Below are positions 34,919-46,383 of a stretch of DNA of 64,000 nucleotides, in pieces; positions within the stretch are counted from its first letter, which is position 1, and each line of letters begins with the position of its first letter. Under the pieces are notes generated by a model, which made no database searches, was not told the DNA's origin, and saw only the letters and a program-made list of their open reading frames with translations. The position numbers and the translations under genes were made by a program. The DNA is from Pseudovirgaria hyperparasitica (lineage: Eukaryota; Ascomycota; Dothideomycetes; Acrospermales; Acrospermaceae). The stretch lies in the NCBI RefSeq assembly GCF_010093815.1, contig NW_022985562.1, forward strand, positions 372,001-436,000. Direction: 5' to 3'.

Positions 34919-37900
34919 TCTCTTTTATCTTGCTCCAGACTTAAAGAAACACTATGTGACTGCGTCCCAGTCTAGGGTGATTAGGAGTATATATAAAAAT
35001 GCTCCGCAACGCTTCTGGCTGCTTTGGCACTCTAAACAGCATATCACGTTGACATGCGTATACATATTCCTGTCAGCAGGGTCGACTCACCTAATTTCAC
35101 CAGTCTGCATGCAACCTTCTTCAATGGAACCTGCCTTTCCATTTCTGAGCAATCTCGGCTTGCGGCCCAACACCATGTTTCCACCCCCTTTCCTAATACG
35201 TGGCTTCAAGCATCGCATCAAGCGGTCATCTCCACTCGACATCAGACTTGCGATTTCTCATGCCACGTCTTTCTTATCGTCAGGAATTCAAGGAGGGAAC
35301 GAGACTCCCTAGGTACGCCACAGTTGGGTGCCTCGAGGATTCCATGATTAGAGATGTCGATTTGGAATCTAGAACTCACTTCGGGTTGCCATGGTGGCCA
35401 TGGTTGCATGCTGGGCCGTCCGAACGGATCGAATGATCGAACCATGTATGCATGATCGAGAACTATCTATGACGGGACCATTGTCGTGCTTGAGACACTT
35501 TGTATGCCTAGCTCGGTACGGATTGGTACAACGAGACATGGACGACGAGACAATAATACTACGCAATACAATCACAGGAACCCGTGAAAACCACGCAAAC
35601 GTCAGCATCGAAGCAGAATCCACGTCTGTGCCTACGCCATGTGTAACCAGCCTTGACTTTAAAGCATTGTATACCTCTTGGCCAGCCGTTACTATTAGAA
35701 GGAATTAGAGTAAGTACTAAGGACCTTAATTGTTAGCAGATAAATACGAATCGACTGAGCTCGCATGTTCTCCCGGGCATATACGACCTCAATGACATGT
35801 GCTTTATATAAATTATATTGGCTTTGTGACGTATCGACTATGAGTGTTCCTGTGTAACGATCTGCTGCACATGCAGCGCTGTGTAGTTCGTGTTCGATAC
35901 AGCTTGTTCCCATTTCTTTCAAATTTCCAGAGTACCAGTGGTAATTTATTCCGTACTCTGTGTTCCGATACAGTGTAACACAAATCCGACTACCACCAAA
36001 GGCGGCCGCTCCGCATTTAGCTTCGATACTATCGCAGTCTGCAGTAGACACGAACGCCTGCTCAGGCGGTCTTACATAGCCCGTCACATGTGAAAGACGT
36101 ATTTGCCCTCAATTTGGAGTGTTGGTTGTGTTGGCGTAGAAATCCGCCTTACCAGTAGAGAGGCGTGCGAATGACACCCAAGCGATGCAGAGATAATAGG
36201 TGGACCATGCCGGACACAAGCATTTTGGAAACATGGTTCAAGGAAAGAGCCTTGCATTCGCCCCCGCAAATGACCGGTCGACCGGTGTTGGGTTGGAGAT
36301 CCAGGCGACGATGCATCAAATATGGGAATGCTATCCCCTGTCCCACAGCCTACCCAAGACAAAACATTGTCGGAAGCCCCCCAAAAGGCCCATGCAGATA
36401 GCCAAGGCAGTGCCAGTCGTGTCATAAGGGTAGCCTCCTTCAATAATCTAAACTTGGACCCGGCATGTCCACAAATCGTGACGCCTGCCCAGGATCCATT
36501 GAAGTCGCGACCGCATGCCTCAGGAGCCAATGTCTCACTCGCTCCGGGGGAGAGGCCACCGGGCACAACCACGCTTCCACTCCGACGAACTCATGTTCGC
36601 CGCCCAACCACGTTGTGGCAAGGATCAACGTTGGTCCCGTATAAGGTGAGTTCTGACGACTCGGCCAATAGCTTGGCTCAGCACAGTTACGGACCGCGAA
36701 TACGGCCACCCATAGCGGATCCTTCATATGATCTGGATTTGTGTATTGGCATGTATCAGGAGCTAATTTAGGCTCGTGTCGAAGCTGCTGGAGCCTATGT
36801 TGCTGCGTGCCTACAATTGGATTGACCTGGTCACCGGTGAATGAAATGTTTGATCAGCGAGTGATAGTTGTCCTTTGCAGTGCAGTTCCAATTGACGCTT
36901 TCGTGAAGCTGCCCCCTGCCTCGACCTATTATTCATCACCCACTCGCTGAGGTGTTCTCCTGATCGGGGGCATGACAAGGCGTATCATGGCATCATGGAT
37001 TCTGGACAACATACGCGGATTACGAGTCTCATGAATGAACCTGGGCGATGGAGGCAGACAGAGAACAACCCCCAAAAAAACCTACACGTCAGCTCGGCTG
37101 TTTCCCTCTCCCCCTGGCTCATCTCTAGATATATCCCACGAACCAGTCGCAGAACCGACTTGTTCTGACATCCAAGGCACCAGCAGGATCATAGCCCGCA
37201 CGTACGGTCGATAGCACGTTTTATGGATCCCGGCTCGGTGCCTGCAGCGTGCATATATGCAGTGGACACATTAGAGCTGGGTGAGCGTGGGGTACCACAA
37301 AGACGGAACCTAAGTGGACCATAACACTCGAACCGGAAATGTAAGCTTCTGGTAAGTCATCCCGACAACACACGTTAGCAAAGTTTGGTCCGTAAATGCA
37401 GGCCACAGGCCCGCAGCAAGGCTGTGTAGATGTGGATTATAACGTCTTGTGCTGAGAAACATGCGGGTGGGGCGTAATGTAGGGGTTGGAGTGTGAGGCT
37501 AGTGTCAGCCCACGTTGTACCCTTGTCAGAGTCGCGGGTATGAAAGCCAATCACAGAGAATAATGCGCTTATAATCCAAAGAAAAATTTTGCGGGCTCTA
37601 TTTTAAGATCGTGACTCTATCAAACGGTGATTGGTTGGTGGCTCGAGGGCCGAGGGGAGTCTGCTTTTACAATTGCTGCGTTGGGGATTACGAAGATAAG
37701 ATTATCGGATCATAAGGAGTTGGTAATGTGGTATCCTATCCCGCGCAACTGACTTGCCAGCTTCATTATACATACTGAGAGAGAGAAGGATACGCGGTCA
37801 CGCTGTTTCTGCGCAGCCTCACCTCGAAGTCTCGACTTTGCGCCTCGCAGCCTCAAGGTCACGCCACTATCACAGGAATGCTGCACGCTCCACAAGATGA

Positions 37901-40579
37901 GGCTGGATAGTGAGCAGGAATTGAATGCGATATGACAACAACCACGCAGCTGGAGCCTTGATGTAAGCGGGGCTCTATCAGGGTGGGCATCTCCCACATA
38001 GATCGTCATGGAGCATGGTACATATCTGCAGGTACCAGATGTGACCGTTACATGCACCTGAAAAATAGCTTTTGCCGGATGCGGTGTGCTGAAATTAGGA
38101 GACTCTATCTGTTGCACTGGTGTGAATTTAGGTGCGCAGGTAGAGCTTTGTTGCATAGCTGAGAAGCAAGATTCGTGAGAATGCTTATTGGAAAAGTGGG
38201 AGGTGTGTAATAGGAGTAATGGAGTTGTGGTGTGTGATGCCATGCACAGTGGGATGTGACGTCGTGCGCAGACTGATCAACTGTTTGAGGCTTGGAGAGC
38301 ACGAGAAAAGTGTCGGAGTCACGCAATAATGACTGACCATCGTCAAGGCCGAATGTGATGCTGAGTGAGTGGGAGAGTGAGGGAAGAGATACAGTAAGCT
38401 TCTAGAAGGAGTGCATTGTCGGCGCTGGAGGCACTGAGGACGTTACGCAAGCCTGACCACAGCGCTGCAGCTGCAAATACTTTGTTTGGAAAAACTCGGG
38501 TGGGACGGCAGTCTGGTCTGGTATAGTTGTACTAATCAACAGACAAACTATCGGGCGATGGAGAGGGATCCTACTAAGCAGAGACGTCGAAGAAAATACA
38601 TCGAATCACGAGGTGACCATGATGGTGGACTGGACAAGGAAGGACATGAGATGGATGACTCGAGCACCGATGACTGTGAAAAAGAGTGCGTTCCAACGTC
38701 TGACCGACCCTATGTGATTAAGTCGCCGAGATGCAACTGCGCAGTCTGTCTGTTATGATGTTCGGGAGGCTTGCATTCGGGCGAAACACAATGGATGACT
38801 ATTATTGCGATGGTGCTGGGAGCACACACTCAAAGCATCATTATGAAGGTCCAACTCATCGTATCATCCCTGACTGTGAAAGGTGCATAGATAGACATAA
38901 GAGTGATTGGAATAGACCCTTGTCCGCCTTGTCGCCTGAACCATGGGATACATTCCTCGTGTGCTTTCATTGTTGATCGTTAGTCTTCATGTGGTGCGCG
39001 ATTCCACGAATAATAACGTTCTAGCCCAGCACCGTGGATTGGGGGCCCGCGTTGCGCTATACGAGTATCTCCCGCCCGCAAACGCGATCAATGGGACGCA
39101 GCATTATTGGGTCGTTGCAGCACTTCCTCGTCCTATCCATGCTGCTGTGGATCTTGAATCATTATGTGCTCACCACTTGCTGCCCGCTTCGTGTAATATG
39201 TCATTATAAGTCTATTCTTCGAATGTCTTTCTCGCCGAGGCCACTCTTTAGCTCTGGCGGCCTCCAAGGGTGAAGCAGCCACACTGCCCATTCAGGCATT
39301 ATAGGGAACTGCGGTACTACACTGTCTACCCTGTCTTTCAAGGCACTTGGTCACTGCACACGGTCTAACAAACGGACCAAAAGACAGCCCCCCTAGGAGC
39401 AGGAAAACAGGTTGGACAAGAACATGCTTGCTGAGCGATCACGAATGATGCCGCGGGCTTTGATAATCGGCTGGACCAAGATAGAAACAAATGCTGGGAC
39501 AGCCGTTGCGAGTTGTGGGTGACAGAGGACAGATAAGATGCTCTCATGTAAGCAGGCAGGTACTGTGATACTTGGCGGCTGTTTCGTGCGGGTGTGGACC
39601 GTTTATGTCGTTAGTTAATGTTGTGTGGCTGGGGAGAGAGCGAACATGAGGCGTCACACCATCTTCCTATGGATGGATCATCTTGTCTGCCGACAAACCA
39701 CCTAGGTTGAAATCTGCCAAGGCCAAACACTCGATATAATCTATACTTTCGTGTTTGGTGTATCAAGCGTGCAAAGTTTAGACAATGCGCGCGAAAGTGT
39801 ATGCTCTGCGCAGTCTGCGTGCTTCATTGAATTCTCAGCCGTGTGCTCGCAGGAACTCACGCTACAAAGGCAAGCCGCCCTGGTATTCGCAGCGCAAGGC
39901 TTCAGACGGTGTGAGTTTCCATGCAGGGCAGAGGTGGGATGAGTAAGTAGTCAGGGCCCACTGCCAGCTGCCTTCGCCCACGGGCGCTGGCAGTGCGATC
40001 TCGACCGTTGACGATGATGGCATGGCGTTTGTGCGGGGGTTTCGCAGTGCAGACAAAGCTGAAATGGCCCACCTACAAGGGAGAAGAAGCCGCCAGAGAG
40101 TGATGTTGCGCTGCTGCATGCGTAGAGAACCGTTGCCAAGGGCCTCTGATCAAGTCTGACTGTGCAAAGATCCGGGCGTATCTCTTTACCTTTACTTATG
40201 CCCCGTTTCGTATGCGCCGGGGGGCAGTGACTCGGTGATGGACCTGCTCTTCGGCAATGAAGGGTCGCAAGAGATGAGTCAAGTGCGATACTGCACGATG
40301 AATGGACGACTGTCAAAGAAACATTACGAGTGTTTCTGACGTTGGGAACGGTCGTGCGCAACGCTGTAAACGCAAGGTGGGATGGACCGGACTTGGTAAT
40401 CTGGAATGGGGGAGGGGGGGAGGGGGGTGGCAGACTTTGGGGTGGGTGAACGCTCGTGGTAGATGCCAGGATAGATGCAGAGCCAAACCAGGGTAAGGTT
40501 GGTCCGTGAGGCCTGCGCAGCACAGCTTTCTTCAGCATCGCTCTCACTCACATAGCAATCATTTTGCCTATCATGTTAG
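34919..40579. other. Gene-poor region of about 5.7 kb
   Basis: No protein family was recognised on either strand. Open frames near 35054-35708, 36084-36771, 38486-38758 and 39951-40547 overlap in several frames, lack domains and look like chance. Small inversely related CATGGTGGCCATGG-like sequence occurs at 35389-35402. A G-rich run lies at 40407-40430. The region ends at the TATA box of the micro-ORF locus and may be its long regulatory upstream space. Confidence 0.45.
40407..40430 (+). promoter_or_regulatory. G-rich tract, possible G-quadruplex
   Basis: Three runs of five to eight Gs separated by single A or T bases, with further GG pairs nearby. It lies about 150 bases before the TATA box of the micro-ORF locus. 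Folding is inferred from pattern only. Confidence 0.4.
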
Positions 40580-40587
40580 TATAAAGG
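40580..40587 (+). promoter_or_regulatory. TATA box of the micro-ORF locus
   Basis: TATAAAGG, followed by CT-rich sequence (TTTCCTTTTGACC, then ATCTTTCC and CATTTCATCTCATT), which is typical around mould transcription starts. The first ATG downstream is the one at 41004. Confidence 0.55.
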
Positions 40588-41003
40588 AGCCAGGCGGACC
40601 GTCCCTAGGGTTTCCTTTTGACCCAGTATCTACCACCCGCGTCATCTTTCCAGTGTTCCATTTCATCTCATTTGTCTGTTCGGAATTTTCTCCTTACAAA
40701 CATTCGATAGACGACCATATCGACCAGTACAAATCGAATTCTTTCGCGCATCTTCCATACTGCATTTCTCAGCAAAGAGTTACCCTGCTTTGACATCTCG
40801 TATAAGCTTCTGCTCTGCGTCCTATTAAATCGATAACGCGTCAACCTTTCTGCTCCACATCGCAACCTAGAGGCCGCCAGGCAGCAAGTCATACTCAACC
40901 AGTCATCGCTCTATCTTATTTCTTCCACCGAGTTCAAGCCATCTATTTTTCCAAGAATCTGTTCACTCACACTTATTTCACCGAAACATCTCAATCCGCT
41001 ACT

Positions 41004-41027
41004 ATGGGTCGCGACGGTTACAACTAA
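41004..41027 (+). CDS. Micro-ORF 1: peptide MGRDGYN
   Basis: Eight codons including stop TAA. It uses the first ATG after about 420 bases of ATG-free leader, with A at -3 and G at +4, a good start context. The peptide is repeated, at other codons, by the two ORFs that follow at 125- and 120-base spacing. I do not recognise the peptide. Function is unknown; it might act as a free peptide or as a leader that controls the downstream ORF. Confidence 0.55.
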   Translation: MGRDGYN

Positions 41028-41128
41028 AGCAAACCTCTTCAGATCGTATCAGTCAATCTCCTGACCCAACTGTCTCCTCTTTGTCCCGGATCTTTCCAAG
41101 TCTGAAACCAAGTCTTTTTATCTTCCTT

Positions 41129-41272
41129 ATGGGTCGTGGCGGTTACAACAAGCTCGGATCCGAAATCACGTCTCTACGATACGCAAAACCTGTTCTGAAA
41201 TCAGAGCCTCTTTTCTGCACATCATCTCAAGTACCGCAAGTAGCACTCATGGGTCGCGACGGATACAATTAG
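41129..41272 (+). CDS. Micro-ORF 2: 47-aa protein framed by MGR[D/G]GYN
   Basis: The ORF begins MGRGGYNKLG and ends ALMGRDGYN, so the same heptapeptide sits at both ends, in the same frame. The middle 33 residues (containing SLRYAKPVLKSEP and LFCTSSQVPQV) match nothing I know and have no signal peptide. Between the three peptide copies, most base changes are at third codon positions (CGC/CGT, GGT/GGA, AAC/AAT), with a single Asp/Gly change; surrounding bases do not align. That is the pattern of selection on the peptide. The start context is weaker than for micro-ORF 1 (C at -3). Confidence 0.55.
   Translation: MGRGGYNKLGSEITSLRYAKPVLKSEPLFCTSSQVPQVALMGRDGYN
41249..41272 (+). CDS. Micro-ORF 3: peptide MGRDGYN, nested and in frame
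   Basis: The third ATG of the locus encodes exactly the same peptide as micro-ORF 1 and ends in TAG. It is also the C-terminus of micro-ORF 2, so it could be made alone by re-initiation or as the end of the 47-aa product. The next ATG downstream (41289) opens an unrelated short frame. Confidence 0.45.
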   Translation: MGRDGYN

Positions 41273-41744
41273 GGCGCCGGTCGCTCAGATGAATCATGTC
41301 AATATTTTTATCGGCACATGATTACCGAGCTGCTCGACGGAAATGGGTAGCGGAACGGGACGGCCCCTGGTGGACCGTGGGAAGGGTGGGGACACCTGCG
41401 ATTGTCGGTGGCGATGATATTACGAGAGCTTATCCTTTCTGAGCGTTCAAGTTCCTTCATTCTTTTCCATGGCATAGCGAACACAACGGGCATAGCGCGG
41501 CGTTTTACTTTCCTTTTAGCATCAGTGGCGTTGGTCTGTTTTTGCTTTCGTCTCCTCTCTTTCCGCGCAAAAGTTTACTTGTTGTGATATTATAGAATCT
41601 CTTATTCAAAACGACTCCTTATTAATACGTTCCGTGCTGCTCCTCTTTCATCTCACGCTTTCATCGTTGTTTTTGCGCCTAGTTACCTTGGCAGCGTCCT
41701 TATTTTCATCGGTAGTGTCATCTTCGTAGTGAAACAAGTTGTAA
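41273..41744. other. Convergent 3' region, micro-ORF locus and MSS1
   Basis: Tail-to-tail spacer of about 470 bases. It probably holds both 3' untranslated regions. No gene recognised. Confidence 0.4.
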
Positions 41745-43663
41745 TCATTTCCCGACGCAAAACCTAACAGAGAGATTCAGTGCTACCCTCTCAGACATGC
41801 ACTAACAACTCACCTCTCAAACACTACGCCAAGGACATCTTCGACGTCTCCACTATCGCCTCTGCCATTAATCCGGGCTAAACAACCAGCAGCAGCACGC
41901 AAACTCTCGGCTGCGACAACAATGTCTACTTCGTCCGAGTGGTGATGTGTTATCCCTCGTGATTCGGTAGGTAATGCCAAGATCATGAAATCATCTAGGT
42001 GTGTTAGACATTCCTCCAGCAGGAGTCTATGGCGTTCAGTAGCTCCCAAAGATTCGTTCCACATCGACTCATCATCAGCCTCTGCATCAGCGTCTGTCAG
42101 TGCGCTTGTCATGTCCCGTAAAACTGCTATGAGGCCCTTGAGAAACGCACTGATGGCGCCGGGATCATTTTCAGATACCTGTGGCTTTGTAGCTTCAGTG
42201 CAAGAGATGAAATGAATTCTTTCATCTGGAATCGGTAACGCATCTTGGACAACCCTTCGAAGATTGCTTTGTTCCGCCATTGGAAATGAAGAGGACAGGC
42301 GATCAGCTTTGTTTATTACTGCCAAAACCTGTGAGCCATTATTGATGCACTCGCGAGCTGTCTCCTGGACTTCGCCGTCTATGATGAGCTGAGGCGCTCC
42401 TAGTGCTCCTATCTCGATGGCGCAGACTACCAAGACAACATCTGACTCTAGCGCACGTTGCTTCGCGCGCTTGATACCTTCTCTTTCAACAGCGCCTACG
42501 ACGTCCGTATGCTGGGCTATTGATGGTGTTTCCTGGGTAGATCCCGCTCCATGATGCAAATTCTGTGGTGTTCGTAGCCCGGCCATGTCTCCGATCTTAC
42601 AAAACCAACCACCCAGATCGAGGCCAACTTCGACTACATCCCTGGTTGTGCCTGCTTCAGAACTTACGATTGCAGCATCTCGGCCAACGATACAATTCAG
42701 TAGCGAGCTCTTTCCTACATTGGGAGCACCCAGGAGAGCTAAGCTAATTCCGTTCCGAAGTAATTCTCCACGAACTGCATTCGCTCTGTGAAGGTCAATC
42801 TGCTGTCTAAGAACCCATATTTTTTGAGCGACGGATACAGCAAGATCATTCGGCGATTCGTCAAAATGTTGATCCTCTGAGAAATCGATAAGTGCTTCTA
42901 GCTCTCCACGGGCATACAATAGTAGATGTCGCCAGCTCTCGTATCGCTTAGCCAAACTGCTTGTCGTGCCGCGTAGGGCAATTCGGGCTTGCTGTTCAGT
43001 CGTTGCAGTAAGGACATCTCCAAGAGCCTCGACTTGGATAAGATCAAGTCGGTTGTTGAGAAAGGCTCGTCGTGTGAACTCCCCTGGCTCTGCATATCGC
43101 ACACAGCGACTTGATTTGGAGATAGCCGCAAGTACTGACTTTACAATTGCTGGTCCGCCATGAGTATGGAGCTCTAATACGTCCTCTCCGGTCACAGTTC
43201 TAGGACCTGGAAAAAATAGAACCAATGCTCCTGAGTCGAGGACAGTCTCGGGAGATGCTGAAAGATTGGGGGTATAGAGTGCTCTGAGAGTAGCTATCCG
43301 AGGTTTTGGTGTAGACTTTCCAGGACAAAGCGACCTGTATATCTAGAGCATCCTTTGTCAGAAATATGGCCTTTTAGCTTTGAGATGCGCAGCGCCTACC
43401 TCGACACAGGCAGGCCCAGATATACGAATAACAGCTATCGCAGCTTTCCCAGAAGCCGTAGAGAGAGCATATATTGTTGGTGGGTAAACCGGCGGTGTCG
43501 TGGCTGAGGCTGCGAAAACATGATCTCTCAATGGTACTGCACTAGCATGGAGACGCTGCAAGCGCCCATGGTTGGGTGCTGACTTCGACCAGCAGGGCAG
43601 TTTCTTTGGTGTACGAGGGCAAGCTGTGGCAAATGATAAACAGATTGAGAACAATACTTTCAT
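41745..43663 (-). CDS. MSS1: Mitochondrial tRNA-modifying GTPase MnmE/Mss1
   Basis: Three exons on the minus strand: 43663-43400, 43342-41814 and 41763-41745, giving 603 aa. A mitochondrial presequence is followed by the folate-binding N-domain (TIYALSTASGKAAIAVIRIS, then TGEDVLELHTHGG and EPGEFTRRAFLNNRLDLIQ). The G domain shows GAPNVGKSSLLN (G1), GTTRD (G2), DMAGLR (G3, with Met where Thr is usual) and NKAD (G4). The last exon of 19 nt encodes FCVGK, the conserved C-terminal C-x-GK motif needed for the chemistry. With Mto1 the enzyme places the 5-carboxymethylaminomethyl or taurinomethyl-type group on wobble uridine of mitochondrial tRNAs. Start: an earlier in-frame codon at 43693 is TTG, so ATG 43663 is preferred. 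Confidence 0.95.
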
Positions 43664-43898
43664 GCCTTGCAGATAGGAATGGACAGAAGCCAAGCTATGT
43701 CAGTCTCCCGATGTCTTCTCCGCACTCCAAGCTTGCTATGTGCTTCCGGTGAAGCGCCGGCCACTGGGGCTAGCGCTACAATTGCCAAGATTTCGAACTT
43801 TCAAGTAAAGTGGAGAAGGATTTATCTTCCCGTGCATATCTTCTTTTTCAAACGATACCGTCTACTTCTTTGCTTTGCGCGAAGACAAGCATTGCACA
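43664..43898. promoter_or_regulatory. Bidirectional promoter, MSS1 and MAK16
   Basis: Only 235 bases separate the two divergent start codons, so the two genes probably share regulatory sequence. No TATA box was seen. Confidence 0.5.
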
Positions 43899-44954
43899 AT
43901 GGCTACAGATGACCTGGTGTGGGAGATTATCAACAACCAGTTTTGTAGCTACAAGCTCAAGTACCAGGCACTCATATGTATTAATTTCCCTTACTGACTC
44001 GTCTACAGGACTACAAAAGAACAAAACTTCTGCAGGAACGAGTACAACGTTACTGGACTGTGTAACAAGCAATCATGCCCTCTTGCAAACTCGCGCTATG
44101 CGACCATCCGAGCAAATGCTCAGACTGGCGAACTTTACCTATATATGAAAACTATCGAGAGATCACATATGCCAAATCGCTGGTGGGAAAAGGTCAAACT
44201 CTCAAAAAACTACACAAAAGCTCTTGAACAGATAGATTCGCACCTCATCTACTGGCCAAAGTTCCTTTTACACAAGAACAAGCAGCGTCTCACACGGCTC
44301 ACGCAAGTGCGCATTAGAATGAAAAAACTTATGAAGGAAGAGGAACGCTTGGGAGAGCAACTGGTACCTAAGCTGGCGCCCAAAGTCAAGAGAAGAGAAG
44401 AAGGCAGGGAGCGGAAAGCACTGAGTGCCGCCAAGCTGGAGAAGGCTATCGAGCGTGAGCTCATCAATCGATTGACTAGTGGCGCGTATGGCGAGCAACC
44501 TCTTAACATCGATCCAAATATGTGGTCCAAAGTCTTGAAGGGTCTGGAGCGAAAAGGTGAAGTTGAGCGCGACGAAGATTTGGACGAAGGACTGGAAGAC
44601 GAAGAGGAATATGAGCAAGAGTTTGAGAATGGTGAAAACCAAATCGAGTATGTCAGCGATATCGAGGGTGACTCGGACCTGGACGATCTTGAGGACTGGG
44701 TTGACCATGATGAGGACGACAATGACAGTGGTAGGTCAAGCGGCGAAGACGATGATGACGATGATGATGATGAGGACGATGACGAAGATGAGGCAAAGAG
44801 CGCCAAGCTCAAGAAAACACTCGAGAGTCTCAAGCGAAAACGACCAGCTGCTCCTCCAGCAAAGCCAAAGAAGAAGCCATCGAAGGGTCCCAAGCGCGAG
44901 ATACAATACGAAATCGAGAGCGAGCTTCCCGCGAGGGAAGTTGCTTATGCTTGA
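43899..44954 (+). CDS. MAK16: Ribosome biogenesis protein MAK16
   Basis: Two exons: 43899-43960 and 44009-44954, giving 335 aa. It begins [19 protein letters not shown] and continues [40 protein letters not shown] and [15 protein letters not shown], the highly conserved Mak16 block. The block has four cysteines (C-x-C region) that bind a zinc or iron-sulfur centre in known structures. A basic helix region follows ([14 protein letters not shown]). The C-terminal third is strongly acidic, with a run of about eight Asp near residue 250, then a Lys-rich end ([15 protein letters not shown]), probably nuclear targeting. Mak16 works with Rpf1 and the Nsa1-Rrp1 group in making 60S subunits in the nucleolus. 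A 214-codon Ser-rich frame on the other strand is a shadow of the Asp/Glu codons. Confidence 0.96.
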
Positions 44955-45921
44955 GAAGACGGAACATTGTTGTCGCAAACAATTTTTTCTGTATATTCCG
45001 ACTATACAAGGCGTTCGAATGATTAAGGATAAAAAGATGTTGATGTGGAGTTTAAATGGGTATTCTCATGCTTTCACTGTTAGGAAAAGACCATATGCAC
45101 CTCCAGAAGGATCAATTGCACCTCATGAACCTCTAAAGCTCTGACACTACATCTTCACTGGCACAATATTGTTTCATCATGCTGAGACACAAAGGTTCAC
45201 TGATCTGCCTTCCCGGTATCTGACTTTTGACAGATCAGCCCTGCCAAGAATAGCGCATTAGTGCGAACAGGTAGTGCGGAATGCTGACCTCCGGGACGGA
45301 CGTGGTTTGCCACGTTACACAAAGCCGTATAAATGTCAAGGCTGTATAACATTCTAAAGAACGAGGACAACAATAATGAAAATATGATACGGTTCATTTC
45401 CGAGTCCTTATTCTGTGACTGCCTTTCTACCTCTTGTCCATTCCCCAAGAACTCCGCCCAATCCTAGCCCTTCTCAGCCTCCTTAGCACCCTCGACGATG
45501 CCAAGACCCAGCAGTCCTGCATATTTGACAAAGCAGAACGACTCCGCAACAACAGGCAAATTTATTGGCCGCAGCAGTACCTTGCGTCGAGACAGGAAGG
45601 TAATTCTGCATCTTCATCGAACTTCTCTTCGCTCCCGGGGTCTTCCTTGACGGAAACAGTGGGGTGTATGGATAACACTGTAGATGAGCGAGTCATGTGG
45701 CTCGTGTGAGCACGACGTATTCTTACATTCAGGCTTCATATGTGTATCAACGGTCTAGAGACAGGTGTGAACGTATCCGAGTGCCCGTGAAATCCGAATG
45801 TTATTGCTCTAGTTATGTCTCAATAGATACTTGAATCAGATCGATGCGTTTTGTTCACCATTCTTCCTAGCCGAACCACGATACCTGCATGTTCCTCCCT
45901 GGAACTCCTCTTTTTCCCCTA
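44955..45921. other. Convergent 3' region, MAK16 and Bys1-like gene
   Basis: No gene recognised in about 970 bases. A frame at 45434-45709 (ELRPILALLSLLSTLDDAKT) looks protein-like but has no ATG at its start and no family I know; it could be a gene relic. Confidence 0.35.
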
Positions 45922-46383
45922 TCAAGCACAGGTCGTAAGCGCGACATCGCTGTTCGCCTGACACACCTTCGTCTGGCTCCCACCCGGGCTCACACCTTGC
46001 GCCCAAGTGATTTTCGGACATGCAGCATCACTCGCCACGACCTCCAACTTGCTACCTGAGAACGCATCTCCAAAGGCATCAGATAAATCATACCAGATGT
46101 TGTTGCCATCGAGTGAATAGGAGAGCGTTGTCTGGGGCCTGCCGTTGAAAAGGCCATCGGTGAAGCGCGTGATCCTGAGCGCGATCCCACCGGTCTTGTT
46201 GTCGGTGTGGAAGGGTTCGCTGTAACTGGCGCCTTTGGAGATGGTTTGCATGGCCCCTTGCGTGCTGCTGACAGACCAGAGATAGATATTGTCGGCGCAA
46301 TTGTTGATGACCTTAGCATTGCCGATGGCGAGGGTGGAGGTGGCTATGGAGGTAGCGAGGATGGCGGTGGTGAGTATTTGCAT
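45922..46383 (-). CDS. Bys1-type secreted protein (thaumatin-like fold)
   Basis: Single exon, 153 aa, minus strand. A signal peptide (MQILTTAILATSIATSTLA) is followed by NAKVINNCADNIYLWSVSS, GASYSEPFHTDNKTGGIALRI, TTLSYSLDGNNIWYDLSDAFGDAF, a Cys near ASDAACPKI and a Cys-containing end (VCQANSDVALTTC). This is the pattern of the Blastomyces yeast-phase-specific protein (Bys1) family: four to six Cys residues, no known enzyme activity, often secreted and related in fold to thaumatin-like proteins. Members are often secreted during host contact or morphology change in fungi; the role here is unknown. Confidence 0.87.
   Translation of the reverse strand: MQILTTAILATSIATSTLAIGNAKVINNCADNIYLWSVSSTQGAMQTISKGASYSEPFHTDNKTGGIALRITRFTDGLFNGRPQTTLSYSLDGNNIWYDLSDAFGDAFSGSKLEVVASDAACPKITWAQGVSPGGSQTKVCQANSDVALTTCA

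Noticed and set aside
36084-36771. Overlapping 149- and 162-codon frames on both strands
   Set aside because: They lie in a stop-poor, GC-rich patch, overlap each other and show no domain or codon pattern.
38486-38758. 90-codon frame with charged repeats (KQRRRRKYIESRGDHDGG)
   Set aside because: The frame starts at TTG with no supporting features.
39951-40547. 198-codon minus-strand frame upstream of the micro-ORF locus
   Set aside because: Pro/Ser-rich because of C- and G-rich upstream DNA; no family features, and the G-rich tract explains its proline run.
44249-44893. 214-codon Ser-rich frame opposite MAK16
   Set aside because: It is the reverse reading of the GAT/GAC/GAG run of the MAK16 acidic tail.
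45434-45709. Protein-like frame ELRPILALLSLLSTLDDAKT
   Set aside because: Starts at TTG, has no domain I know and no splice partners; kept only as a possible relic in the intergenic entry.
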